This document shows positions 9,159 to 17,858 of a stretch of DNA of 64,000 bases, piece by piece. Under the pieces are notes generated by a model. The model made no database searches, was not told where the DNA came from, and saw only the letters and a list, made by a program, of their open reading frames with translations. The stretch covers positions 1 through 64,000 of the forward strand of contig NZ_LBMW01000008.1 in NCBI RefSeq assembly GCF_026168105.1. The letters are read 5' to 3'. Positions within the stretch are counted from its first letter, which is position 1. Every line of letters starts with the position of its first letter. The stretch is from Streptomyces hygroscopicus. Lineage in GTDB: Bacteria > Actinomycetota > Actinomycetes > Streptomycetales > Streptomycetaceae. A program made the translations under genes and the position numbers.

Positions 9159-9971
9159 TCACACGCCCGCGAAGACCGCGCCCGCGTCCCGCAGCCGCTC
9201 GTGCAGCGCCCGGAAGACCTCGGCCGACCGGGCACCCGGCCAGTCCGCCGGCAGCAGTTCGGCCGGCAGTCCGGGGTCGGCGTAGGGCAGATGGCGCCAG
9301 GAGTCCAGGGCGAGCAGATAGTCGCGGTACGCCTCCTGCGGCGGGGTGTCCTCACGGGCCTGCCACTCCTGCAGCACGGGCGCGTGGCGGTCGAGGAACG
9401 TCTCGTGCTGCTTGGCGATCTCGGGCAGGTCCCACCAGCGGGCCACCGCCTGAACGGTCGGCGTGAAACCGAGGTGCTCGCCGCGGAAGAAGTCCACGTA
9501 CGGGTCGAGCCGGAGCCGCTCCAGGGTGTGCCGGGTCTCCTCGTACAGGCGTGCGGGGGCGATCCACACCCCAGGGGCCGCGGTGCCGAAACCGAGGCCG
9601 GCGAGCCGGGAGCGCAGCAGATGCCGCTTCTGCCGCTCCGACTCCGGCACCGAGAACACCGCGAGCACCCAGCCCTCCTCCTTGGGGGGAGTAGTCGCGT
9701 ACACGCGCCGGTCGCCGTCGTCGAGCAGCTGCCGGGCGTCGGGCGACAGCGCGTATCCGGCCGCGCCCGTGGCCGTGCGAGCCGGTACGAGCAGCCCGCG
9801 CCGTTTCAGCCGGGACACCGACGACCGTACCGAGGGCGCGTCCACACCGGCCGCGGCGAGCAGTCTGATCAGTTCGGCCACGGGCACGGGCCCTGGGACG
9901 AAGCGGCCGTAGGCGCCGTAGAACGTGACGATGAGGGACCTGGGAGCGTGCTGATCGGACACGTTGATCAC
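9159..9971 (-). CDS. PaaX-family transcriptional repressor
   Basis: 270 aa. An N-terminal winged helix-turn-helix (about residues 10-75, including APSVRSSVSRLKRRGLLVPA) is followed by the PaaX effector and C-terminal domains. PaaX of phenylacetate catabolism responds to an aryl-CoA thioester; here the ligand would be the aryl-CoA made by the ligase encoded 15 bp upstream in the same operon. It probably controls both halves of the cluster through the TGACnnnnGTCA sites; that link is inferred. The C-terminal coding end lies next to the 20-bp repeat array. Confidence 0.88.
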   Translation of the reverse strand: MINVSDQHAPRSLIVTFYGAYGRFVPGPVPVAELIRLLAAAGVDAPSVRSSVSRLKRRGLLVPARTATGAAGYALSPDARQLLDDGDRRVYATTPPKEEGWVLAVFSVPESERQKRHLLRSRLAGLGFGTAAPGVWIAPARLYEETRHTLERLRLDPYVDFFRGEHLGFTPTVQAVARWWDLPEIAKQHETFLDRHAPVLQEWQAREDTPPQEAYRDYLLALDSWRHLPYADPGLPAELLPADWPGARSAEVFRALHERLRDAGAVFAGV

Positions 9972-9986
9972 TTTAGATCGTCCGCG

Positions 9987-11711
9987 TCACTCGCGATCGC
10001 CTTCAGCGGCCATGGAGTTGGCGTCGGAGGGATGCGTACGCAGCCGGAAGCGCTGGAGCTTGCCCGTCGCCGTGCGCGGCAGCGCGTCGAGGAAGACGAA
10101 TTCGCGCGGGCACTTGTACGGCGCCAGTTCGGACAACAGGAAGGTGCGCAGCGCCTCAGGGTCGGGGCGCGCGTTCGCCCGCAGGACCGTGTACGCCACC
10201 ACGATCTGCCCCCGCGTCTCGTCGGGCCGCCCGACGACCGCCGTCTCCACCACATCGGGGTGGCGCAGCAGGGCGTCCTCCACCTCGGGCCCGGCGATGT
10301 TGTACCCGGCCGAGACGATCATGTCGTCCGCGCGCGCGACATAGCGGAAATAGCCGTCGGGCTCGCGGACGTAGGTGTCGCCGGTGACGTTCCAGCCGTC
10401 CCGGACGTACTCCCGCTGCCGCGGGTCCGCGAGATAGCGGCAGCCGACCGGGCCGCGCACCGCGAGCAGTCCGGGTTCGCCGTCGGGCAGTGGCGTGCCG
10501 TTCGCGTCCTGTACCCGTGCGTGCCACCCCGGTACCGGAACTCCCGTGGTCCCCGGGCGGATCTGTTCGTCCGCGGCCGAGATGAAGATGTGCAGCAGCT
10601 CGGTGGCGCCGATGCCGTTGATCACGCGCACCCCGGTGCGCTCGTGCCAGGCCCGCCAGGTCGCGGCGGGCAGGTTCTCGCCGGCCGACACACAGCGCCG
10701 CAGCGAGGTGACGTCGTACCCGTCCAGCTGGTCGAGCATCGCGCGGTAGGCGGTCGGCGCCGTGAACAGCACGGAGACGCGGTGCTCGGCGATCGCCGGC
10801 AACAGCTGCCGAGGGCCCGCCTGTTCGAGCAGCAGGGCGCTGGCGCCGGCCCGCAGCGGGAAGACGACGAGCCCGCCGAGCCCGAAGGTGAAGCCGAGCG
10901 GGGGACTGCCCGCGAAGACGTCGTCCGGGCGCGGCCCGAGCACATGCTGGGAGAAGGTGTCCGCGATGGCGAGCACATCGCGGTGGAAGTGCATGCAGCC
11001 CTTCGGGCGGCCCGTGGTGCCCGAGGTGAAGGCGATCAGCGCCACGTCGTCGGCCGCCGTGTCCACGGGCGCGTACGGCTCCTCGGTCACCGGCAGCCGC
11101 AGCAGGTCGTCGGGGGCCTCGCCGCCGTAGGTGGTGATGCGCAGCCCGGGCACGTCCGCCTTCGCCAGGTCGTCGACCGCGCGGATGTCGCACAGGGCGT
11201 GGCCGACCCGGGCGATCTCGCACATCGTCCGCAGCTCGTGCGGACGCTGCTGGGCGAGCACGGTGACGGCGATCGCACCCGCCTTCAGCACCGCGAGCCA
11301 GCAGGCGGCCAGCCAGGGGGTGGTGGGGCCGCGCAGCAGAACACGGTTGCCGGGGACGACACCGAGGTGGGAGGTGAGCGCGTGCGCGATCCGGTCGACG
11401 CGGGCGCGGAGCTCTTCGTACGTCCACACGCCGCCGTCCGCCGTACGGAAGGCGGGGCGCCCGGGGGCGGCAGGGGCGAGCAGTTCGGCGGCGGCGTTCA
11501 GCCGTTCGGGGTAGCGCAGCTCGGGCAGATCGAAGGAGAGCCGCGGCCACTGCTTGCGGGGCGGGAGGCGGTCGCGGGCGAAGGTGTCGCGGTGCGCGGT
11601 GGGGGCGGGGCTCGCGCCGGCCGTGGCCGTGGCGGCCTCGGTTGCCGTTTCGGTCTCCGGGTCTGCGGCGGCCTCGGTGGCCGTGGCGCTTGTGGCGTCC
11701 GTAGGGTCCAT
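9987..11711 (-). CDS. Acyl/aryl-CoA synthetase, benzoate or 2-aminobenzoate-CoA ligase type
   Basis: 574 aa AMP-binding protein. It has the P-loop FTSGTTGRPKGCMHFHRD, the adenylate motif INGIGATELLH, YVRDGWNVTGD and the C-terminal catalytic lysine segment LPRTATGKLQRFRL. It would activate an aromatic acid to its CoA thioester with ATP, the entry step of the cluster. The start at 11711 (MDPTDATSATATEAA) follows GGGGG 9 bases upstream. The first 40 residues are a low-complexity Ala/Thr/Glu tract encoded by short GC repeats. It is divergent from the acyl-CoA dehydrogenase gene and cotranscribed with the PaaX gene. Confidence 0.88.
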   Translation of the reverse strand: MDPTDATSATATEAAADPETETATEAATATAGASPAPTAHRDTFARDRLPPRKQWPRLSFDLPELRYPERLNAAAELLAPAAPGRPAFRTADGGVWTYEELRARVDRIAHALTSHLGVVPGNRVLLRGPTTPWLAACWLAVLKAGAIAVTVLAQQRPHELRTMCEIARVGHALCDIRAVDDLAKADVPGLRITTYGGEAPDDLLRLPVTEEPYAPVDTAADDVALIAFTSGTTGRPKGCMHFHRDVLAIADTFSQHVLGPRPDDVFAGSPPLGFTFGLGGLVVFPLRAGASALLLEQAGPRQLLPAIAEHRVSVLFTAPTAYRAMLDQLDGYDVTSLRRCVSAGENLPAATWRAWHERTGVRVINGIGATELLHIFISAADEQIRPGTTGVPVPGWHARVQDANGTPLPDGEPGLLAVRGPVGCRYLADPRQREYVRDGWNVTGDTYVREPDGYFRYVARADDMIVSAGYNIAGPEVEDALLRHPDVVETAVVGRPDETRGQIVVAYTVLRANARPDPEALRTFLLSELAPYKCPREFVFLDALPRTATGKLQRFRLRTHPSDANSMAAEGDRE

Positions 11712-11749
11712 GGCGGTTCGCCCCCTTGTCGTGGTGGGCTCGCGCAATG

Positions 11750-11800
11750 AGCGTATCGTGTTCGTGACGACAGTCAATGGTCCGCGATACGGTCGGACGG
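11750..11800. promoter_or_regulatory. Overlapping divergent promoters with candidate PaaX-type operator
   Basis: TGACGACAGTCA at 11765-11776 is the same TGAC-4-GTCA inverted repeat as at 5705. On the plus strand a TACGGT -10 (11788-11793) and GTCGGACGG (11792-11800) follow. On the minus strand the same repeat supplies TTGACT (11772-11777 complement) with TACGCT 16 bp further (11750-11755 complement), reading toward the ligase. A repressor bound here could silence both directions. Confidence 0.55.
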
Positions 11801-11846
11801 GTGGCCCACCCAGTCCCGTTACGCCGTCAGGGAGAGGGGACCGGCA

Positions 11847-13019
11847 ATGACCGCATTCTCGCTCGATCCGGTACGGACCGCTTGGTGCGCGGAGCTGCGC
11901 GCGCTGGCCGAGCGGCAGCTGCGCCCGCTCGCGGACAAGGGGGAGCCCGGCAGTGTCAACCGGGCCCTTGTCGCCGAACTCGGCCGACTCGGTCTGCTCG
12001 AACGGCTGTTCACTTCCGGTGCGCTCGACCTGTGCCTGATGCGGGAGTCCCTGGCCCAGACCTGCACGGAGGCGGAGACGGCGCTGGCCCTCCAGGGACT
12101 CGGGGCGCACCCGGTGCACGCCCACGGCACGGAGGACCAGCGCGCCCGCTGGCTCCCCGGCGTTCGCGCCGGCACCGCGGTGGCCGCCTTCGCCCTGACC
12201 GAGCCGGACGCCGGTTCGGACGCGGGCGCCCTGGCCCTGCGCGCGAAGCCGGACGGCACGCCGGCCGTCGACGGCGCGTCACCCCTCGCCGAACGCGACG
12301 GTTGCGGAGGCTGGCGGCTCACCGGTGAGAAGTGCTGGATCTCCAACGCGCCGGGGGCCGACTTCTACACCGTCTTCGCGCGCACCACCCCGGGCACCGG
12401 CGCCCGCGGCGTGACCGCGTTCCTCGTGCCCGCCGACCGACCCGGCCTGACCGGCAGACCGCTCGACATGCTCTCGCCGCACCCCATCGGCGCCCTCACC
12501 TTCGACGCCGTGCCCGTGACCGCGGACGACCTCCTCGGCGAGCCCGACCGCGGCTTCCGGGTCGCCATGGGCACCCTCAACCTCTTCCGGCCCAGCGTCG
12601 GCGCCTTCGCGGTGGGCATGGCGCAGGCGGCCCTCGAGGCGACACTCGCCCACACCGCTGGGCGGGAGGCCTTCGGCGGCAGGCTCAAGGACCTCCAGGC
12701 CGTCTCCCACCAGGTCGCCGAGATGGCCCTGCGCACCGAGGCCGCCCGCCTCATGGTCTACGCGGCGGCGACGGCGTACGACGAGGGCGCCCCGGACGTC
12801 CCGCGGCGCGCCGCGATGGCGAAGCTCCTCGCCACCGAGACCGCGCAGTACGTGGTCGACGCGGCCGTCCAACTGCACGGCGCCCGCGCCCTGTGCCGCG
12901 GCCACCTTCTCGAACACCTCTACCGCGAAGTCCGCGCGCCCCGGATCTACGAAGGCGCGAGCGAGGTCCAACGCAGCATCATCGCCAAGGAGCTGTACGC
13001 CACCGTGGAGGCCCCGTGA
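11847..13019 (+). CDS. Acyl-CoA dehydrogenase family protein
   Basis: 390 aa flavoprotein. FALTEPDAGSDAGALALRAK and WISNAPGADFYTVFART are substrate/FAD-side motifs, and the C-terminal EHLYREVRAPRIYEGASEVQ is characteristic of the family. It probably desaturates an alicyclic or open-chain CoA ester made from the aromatic substrate. The ATG at 11847 follows GGGAGAGGGG. Its stop overlaps the GTG start of the RidA gene by 4 bp (GTGA), indicating translational coupling. Confidence 0.9.
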   Translation: MTAFSLDPVRTAWCAELRALAERQLRPLADKGEPGSVNRALVAELGRLGLLERLFTSGALDLCLMRESLAQTCTEAETALALQGLGAHPVHAHGTEDQRARWLPGVRAGTAVAAFALTEPDAGSDAGALALRAKPDGTPAVDGASPLAERDGCGGWRLTGEKCWISNAPGADFYTVFARTTPGTGARGVTAFLVPADRPGLTGRPLDMLSPHPIGALTFDAVPVTADDLLGEPDRGFRVAMGTLNLFRPSVGAFAVGMAQAALEATLAHTAGREAFGGRLKDLQAVSHQVAEMALRTEAARLMVYAAATAYDEGAPDVPRRAAMAKLLATETAQYVVDAAVQLHGARALCRGHLLEHLYREVRAPRIYEGASEVQRSIIAKELYATVEAP

Positions 13020-13414
13020 CCCTGGAGCGCATCAACCCGCCCGACCTCTCCCCGCCCGCCGGCTTCTCCCACGCCGTCGTCGCCACCGGCACCCGGCTGG
13101 TGTTCCTGGCGGGTCAGACCGCCCTCGACGCGGGCGGCAAGGTCGTCGGCGCCACCCTCTGCGAACAGTTCGAGCAGGCACTCACCAACCTGCTCACCGC
13201 CCTGCGAACCGCCGGCGGCACCCCTGCCGACCTGGTCCGTGTCACCGTCTACGCCACCGACGTCGCGGCCTACCGTACGAACGCCCCAGAACTCGGCCGT
13301 ATCTGGCGGAAGCTGGCGGGCCGCGACTACCCCGCGATGGCGGTCGTGGGGGCTGTCCGCCTGTGGGACGAGGAGGCGCTCGTGGAACTGGACGGTTTCG
13401 CCGTGCTTCCGTAA
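13016..13414 (+). CDS. RidA/YjgF-family imine deaminase
   Basis: 132 aa, typical RidA length. The GQTALDAGGKVVGATLCEQF segment and the C-terminal LVELDGFAVL fit the family. RidA proteins hydrolyse enamine/imine intermediates. After 2-aminobenzoyl-CoA is hydroxylated and reduced, the product is an enamine, so a coupled RidA is a sensible catalyst for releasing ammonia; this role is inferred. The GTG start overlaps the preceding TGA by 4 bp. The conserved arginine of deaminating RidA enzymes should be checked, since the C-terminal half is divergent (AVVGAVRLWDEE). Confidence 0.85.
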   Translation: MTLERINPPDLSPPAGFSHAVVATGTRLVFLAGQTALDAGGKVVGATLCEQFEQALTNLLTALRTAGGTPADLVRVTVYATDVAAYRTNAPELGRIWRKLAGRDYPAMAVVGAVRLWDEEALVELDGFAVLP

Positions 13415-13511
13415 CCGCGCGCGGGGACGAGGACCGTCACGACCTCGCGCGTCCGGCTCGGCGGTGAGGCCGTCGAGCCGGGCGGGCCACGGGCCGAGGC
13501 ACCGACGATGC

Positions 13512-15359
13512 CTAGTAGGCCGCGTTACGCCACACCTTCACGTCCAAGGTGACGGACGTCGTCCCGGACGAGCCCCGGTACGTCACCAGCCCGACGTGCC
13601 CAGTCCCGCTGATGACGCACATCTGCTCGCCCACGGTGAGGTCCCTGACCCAGACGTAACTCTTGTAACCGGTCGCCGCCTTGCACCCCTCCAGGCTCCC
13701 CTGCCGCCCCACGGGCAGCAGGGCGAGAGAGCTGCCGGAGGTGGTGCCGGGGGCGAGGACTGCCCCCGAGGAGTAGACGGCGTACGTCAGATCCTCGTCG
13801 GAGGTCCCGGTGTCCGCCTTGGACCGCACCGGGACGTCCGCCATATACAGGTCGTGGCTCGCCGTCATCCGGATCCCGGAGTACGTCACCGCCGTGGGGG
13901 CGTTCGACGCCGTCGGCCTGCCGGCCGCGGCGGTCGCGGGAACCGGCGTCCCGGTCCGGATGGGTGTCGCGGGCCCCGAAGGGCTTGGCGACAGCGCCGA
14001 CTTGGCGGGCCGGGGCCTCTTCGAGGCCCCGGCCGACGGGGAACCGGATGCCGACGGCGACGCCGCCGCGGCCGAAGCCGACGGCGACGCGGCCACCTCC
14101 TGCGCCCGGCCGTCGCTCTTGCCGCCGTCCCCCGGGACGAGCAGCACAGCGGCGGTCGCGCCGGAGACGACGAGCACGACGGCGGCCGCCGACAGCATCC
14201 AGACCCGGGACCTGCGGACCTTGCCGCCGGCCGTCACCGAGGAGGTCTGCGCGGCGTCCGGCCCCTGTGGCTGCGGCCAGGGAGCCGGAGCGTACGCAGC
14301 CGGTGCGGCCCCGGGGCCCATGACGAACGGCCCGGGCGGTGCGGCCTGGGAGGACACAGTGGGGAAGTAGGCGGGCGCGGGGCCGAAGACACCGGTGTCG
14401 GCAGTGTCCGGAGAGGCCTCCGCCCGGGCCTGGTCGGCCCCGGCGGCCCGAGCCGCGATCCCCGCCGCCAACTCGCCCGGCAGCCAAGCCCCGGAGGTGA
14501 ACCGCACATCGTCACCGCGATCCGCCTGGATCGTCTGAACGGACCGGATGACCTCCTCGACGGAAGGCCGTTCGGCGGCGGGCTTGCGCAGACACCGCAC
14601 CACCAACTCCCTGATCTCCCCCGGAACACGGCTGAGGTCGGGCTCCTCGTGCACCACACGGTAGAGCACCGCGTGCGGGTCCCCGTCCCCGAAGGCGGCA
14701 CCGCCCGTCGCCGCGAACACGGCGGTCTGCCCCAGCGCGAACACGTCGGCCGAGGCGGCGGCCTCGCCGCCGAGCACCTGTTCCGGTGCCATGTAGGCGA
14801 CCGTGCCGAGGGCCGTACCGCTCTGCGTCACCGACGTGGCATCCGCAGCCCGCGCGACGCCGAAGTCGATGACGCGCGGCCCGTCGGCGGCGAGCAGCAC
14901 ATTCGACGGCTTGAGGTCCCGGTGCACGATGTCCTCGCGGTGCACCGCCTGGAGCGCCTCCGCGACACCGGCGATCAGCCGCAGCACGGTGTCGACGGGC
15001 AGCGGCCCGTGGTCGCGCACCGCATCGGCGAGGGACGGCCCCGGTACATAAGCGGTGGCGCACCACGGCACGGGTCTCTCGGTGTCGCTGTCCACGACCG
15101 GAGCCGTGTAGAGCCCGTGCACCCGGCTCGCCGCGGCCACCTCGGCCCGGAACCGCTTCCGGAACTCGGCGTTCTCGGCCAGCTCCGGCCGGATCACCTT
15201 GACCGCGACGGCCCGGCCGCCCGGAGTGTGCGAGAGATAGACCCGCCCCATGCCGCCGGAACCGAGCCGCGCCACCAGCCGATAGCCGCCCACGACCTGC
15301 GGATCACCGTCCACCAGCGGCTCAAAGCTTCCCGCGCCGGCCCCACCGTTGCTCAACAC
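13512..15359 (-). CDS. Membrane Ser/Thr protein kinase (PASTA-less, PknB class)
   Basis: 615 aa from the chosen start. The kinase domain is about residues 26-285: glycine loop LGSGGMGRVYL, Lys54 in VAVKV, HRDLKPSN with Asp148, DFG at 165-167 and APEQ. A Pro/Ala-rich linker follows, one transmembrane helix at about 386-408, an Ser/Pro/Ala-rich stalk, and a 130-residue external domain with no repeat I recognise. It probably senses an external signal and phosphorylates cytoplasmic proteins. The GTG at 15359 has GGAG 6 bases upstream; an in-frame ATG at 15401 with AGGG is a possible alternative. It sits 208 bp downstream of the XRE-MurA gene on the same strand. Confidence 0.9.
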   Translation of the reverse strand: MLSNGGAGAGSFEPLVDGDPQVVGGYRLVARLGSGGMGRVYLSHTPGGRAVAVKVIRPELAENAEFRKRFRAEVAAASRVHGLYTAPVVDSDTERPVPWCATAYVPGPSLADAVRDHGPLPVDTVLRLIAGVAEALQAVHREDIVHRDLKPSNVLLAADGPRVIDFGVARAADATSVTQSGTALGTVAYMAPEQVLGGEAAASADVFALGQTAVFAATGGAAFGDGDPHAVLYRVVHEEPDLSRVPGEIRELVVRCLRKPAAERPSVEEVIRSVQTIQADRGDDVRFTSGAWLPGELAAGIAARAAGADQARAEASPDTADTGVFGPAPAYFPTVSSQAAPPGPFVMGPGAAPAAYAPAPWPQPQGPDAAQTSSVTAGGKVRRSRVWMLSAAAVVLVVSGATAAVLLVPGDGGKSDGRAQEVAASPSASAAAASPSASGSPSAGASKRPRPAKSALSPSPSGPATPIRTGTPVPATAAAGRPTASNAPTAVTYSGIRMTASHDLYMADVPVRSKADTGTSDEDLTYAVYSSGAVLAPGTTSGSSLALLPVGRQGSLEGCKAATGYKSYVWVRDLTVGEQMCVISGTGHVGLVTYRGSSGTTSVTLDVKVWRNAAY

Positions 15360-15567
15360 GCCCCACTCCACCCGAAGATCCGCTCTGGGGCCCCATTGCA
15401 TCACGGGTCCCTCAGATCCCACCCGGCGGTTCGCCGCACGGGCCGCCCGACGACCGCGCAGACGCCGTCGCGTGCAGCGGCGACCCGGCCACCGGACCAC
15501 GGGGCCGCCGCACCCCCTTCTGCTCCTCGGTCCTGCTGGTCAAGGTGAGTGCGGCGGCATACGCGGC

Positions 15568-17097
15568 TCAGATGTTGCGGAACGTCTCGATCTGCGCCCC
15601 CACCGAGTTGAGCCGCTCGGCCAGATCCTCGTAGCCGCGGTTGATGACGTACACGTTGCGCAGGACCGAGGTGCCCTCGGCCGCCATCATGGCCAGCAGC
15701 ACGACCACGGCGGGCCGCAGCGCGGGCGGGCACATCATCTCGGCGGCACGCCAGCGGGTCGGCCCCTCGACCAGCACCCGGTGCGGGTCGAGCAACTGCA
15801 GACGGCCGCCGAGGCGGTTGAGGTCCGTCAGATAGATCGCCCGGTTGTCGTACACCCAGTCGTGAATCAGGGTCTTGCCCTGCGCGGAGGCCGCGATGGC
15901 CGCGAAGAACGGGACGTTGTCGATGTTCAGGCCCGGGAACGGCATCGGGTGGATCTTGTCGATCGGCGCCTCCAGTTTGGAGGGCCGCACGGTCAGGTCC
16001 ACCAGCCGCGTACGGCCGTTGTCGGCGACGTACTCGGGCGTGCGGTCGTGATCGAGCCCCATCTCCTCCAGCACCGCGAGCTCGATCTCGAGGAACTCGA
16101 TCGGCACCCGGCGCACCGTCAGTTCGGACTCGGTTACCACCGCGGCGGCCAGCAGGCTCATCGCCTCGACCGGGTCCTCGGAGGGCGAGTAGTCCACGTC
16201 GACATCGATGTTCGGCACGCCGTGCACGGTGAGCGTGGTGGTGCCGATGCCCTCGACCACGACGCCGAGCGCCTCCAGGAAGAAGCACAGGTCCTGGACC
16301 ATGTAGTTGGAGGAGGCGTTGCGGATGACCGTGACACCGTCGTGGCGGGCGGCGGCGAGCAGCGCGTTCTCGGTGACGGTGTCCCCGCGCTCGGTCAGCA
16401 CGATCGGCCGGCCGGGGGTGACGGAGCGGTCCACCACGGCGTGGTAGTGCCCCTCGGTGGCGGTGATGTCCAGCCCGAACCGGCGCAGCGCGATCATGTG
16501 CGGCTCGATGGTGCGTGTACCGAGGTCGCAGCCGCCCGCGTACGGGAGCCGGAAGCGGTCCATGCGGTGCAGCAGCGGACCGAGGAACATGATGATGGAG
16601 CGTGTACGGCGGGCGGCCTCGGCGTCGATGGCGTCCAGGTCGAGGTCCGCGGGCGGCACGATCTCCAGATCGACCCCGTCGCTGATCCACCGGGTCCGCA
16701 CGCCGATCGACCCGAGCACCTCCAGCAGCCGGTACACCTCCTCGATGCGGGCGACCCGGCGCAGCACCGTCCGTCCCTTGTTCAGCAGCGAGGCGCACAG
16801 CAGGGCCACACAGGCGTTCTTGCTGGTCTTCACGTCGATGGCACCGGAGAGCCGGCGGCCGCCGACCACCCGCAGATGCATGGGACCCGCGTAGCCCAGG
16901 GAAACGATCTCGCTGTCCAGGGCTTCGCCGATGCGGGCGATCATCTCAAGACTGAGGTTTTGATTTCCGCGCTCGATGCGATTCACCGCGCTCTGACTGG
17001 TGCCGAGTGCCTCGGCAAGCTGCGCCTGAGTCCAGCCGCGATGCTGCCGGGCGTCACGGATGAGCCTGCCGATGCGTACGAGGTAGTCGTCTGACAT
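15568..17097 (-). CDS. XRE-type DNA-binding domain fused to MurA-like enolpyruvyl transferase
   Basis: 509 aa. Residues about 5-65 form a complete XRE helix-turn-helix (GWTQAQLAEALGTSQSAVNR). Residues about 74-509 match MurA: KTSKNACVALL with Lys93-Asn94 and the loop cysteine Cys190 in YAGGCDLGTR. MurA adds enolpyruvate to UDP-GlcNAc, the first committed step of peptidoglycan synthesis. The active-site residues I can see are retained, so it may be a second active MurA that also binds DNA, or a regulator that senses UDP-GlcNAc. Palindromic ATCTCA/TGAGAT repeats lie directly before its start (17110-17157). Streptomyces normally has a separate MurA1 elsewhere. Confidence 0.9.
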   Translation of the reverse strand: MSDDYLVRIGRLIRDARQHRGWTQAQLAEALGTSQSAVNRIERGNQNLSLEMIARIGEALDSEIVSLGYAGPMHLRVVGGRRLSGAIDVKTSKNACVALLCASLLNKGRTVLRRVARIEEVYRLLEVLGSIGVRTRWISDGVDLEIVPPADLDLDAIDAEAARRTRSIIMFLGPLLHRMDRFRLPYAGGCDLGTRTIEPHMIALRRFGLDITATEGHYHAVVDRSVTPGRPIVLTERGDTVTENALLAAARHDGVTVIRNASSNYMVQDLCFFLEALGVVVEGIGTTTLTVHGVPNIDVDVDYSPSEDPVEAMSLLAAAVVTESELTVRRVPIEFLEIELAVLEEMGLDHDRTPEYVADNGRTRLVDLTVRPSKLEAPIDKIHPMPFPGLNIDNVPFFAAIAASAQGKTLIHDWVYDNRAIYLTDLNRLGGRLQLLDPHRVLVEGPTRWRAAEMMCPPALRPAVVVLLAMMAAEGTSVLRNVYVINRGYEDLAERLNSVGAQIETFRNI

Positions 17098-17109
17098 GAG
17101 GTTGAGGCT

Positions 17110-17157
17110 ATCTCAGATATGAGATGGCGCCTCCTGGGGGGTCCGTTCGGGTGAGAT
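17110..17157. promoter_or_regulatory. ATCTCA/TGAGAT repeats before the XRE-MurA gene
   Basis: ATCTCAGATATGAGAT at 17110-17125 has 6-bp inverted arms. A further TGAGAT lies at 17152-17157, in TGAGATATC. The position, 13 bp before the start codon, suits autoregulation by the encoded helix-turn-helix; this is inference. Confidence 0.45.
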
Positions 17158-17304
17158 ATCGTCAGTGAGGGCTGGGGCGGGTGCGCCGCCGCCCGAAGGG
17201 TCCGGGCAGATCCATCGACGTTGTGCCTCGGCCCCCGCCCACGACTCGGATACCCCCGCTCGGCGAACTGATGCCGGAGCGGCACGGGCCTCGGGTTTCG
17301 ACGC

Positions 17305-17685
17305 TCAGCCGGCGGACCGGGCCGCCTTGGAGAAGTCGGCCCCGAGCTGCGACATCAGATGGCGAAACTCCGTCTCGATGATCGCGTCGCCGAGGACCGT
17401 CAGCACGGCGCGGACACCGCGGTCGGCCTCCTCCTCGTTGAGCATGTTGCGTTCGGCCACACGGCGAACCGTGTCTTCGTAGCCGAAGCGCTCGATGTGG
17501 GCCGTCGTTCCCCGCCGGACGGACTCCGCCAGACCTTCCGGGAGACCGTTCTTCAGGCCCCTGGCCTCGCCCGCGCTCAACCGGTGGGCGAGCGTCTCGA
17601 GCGTGGCCCGCGTGAGGTCCGCCGCCACCTGCCGCGTCAGGCCCGTGCGCTCGGACACCGCCAGGATGAATTCCTTTTCTTCCAC
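17305..17685 (-). CDS. DUF2267 domain protein
   Basis: 126 aa, one DUF2267 domain across its length (EFILAVSERTGLTRQVAADL, LNEEEADRGVRAVLTVLGDA). The family is small, soluble, alpha-helical and of unknown function; actinobacterial members often sit near stress genes. The GTG at 17685 follows AAGGAG at 7-base spacing. The start region abuts a duplicated 21-bp sequence. It is in the same direction as the XRE-MurA gene but separated from it by 207 bp. Confidence 0.85.
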   Translation of the reverse strand: MEEKEFILAVSERTGLTRQVAADLTRATLETLAHRLSAGEARGLKNGLPEGLAESVRRGTTAHIERFGYEDTVRRVAERNMLNEEEADRGVRAVLTVLGDAIIETEFRHLMSQLGADFSKAARSAG

Positions 17686-17698
17686 GCGCCGACTCCTT

Positions 17699-17740
17699 TG
17701 CTGCCTTGCCGTCCGGAAGTGCTGCCTTGCCGTCCGGAAG
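17699..17740. repeat. Two perfect 21-bp direct repeats
   Basis: The unit begins TGCTGCCTTGCCGTCCGG; copies are at 17699-17719 and 17720-17740, just upstream of the DUF2267 start and outside its ribosome binding site. Confidence 0.9.
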
Positions 17741-17858
17741 GCCGCGGCCCTGCGACCAGCCTGCCACGCGACCGCGCCACCCGCGCGGGAACGCCGCCCG
17801 GGGCATGCGCGGCTGCGGCGGCGGGCCCTCGAGCCGGCCGACCGCGAGAGGATGCGCG

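Noticed and set aside
9021..11750. 909-codon plus-strand frame across the PaaX and ligase genes
   Set aside because: Antisense to two recognisable proteins, begins in the repeat array and has Arg/Gly/Val-rich content only.
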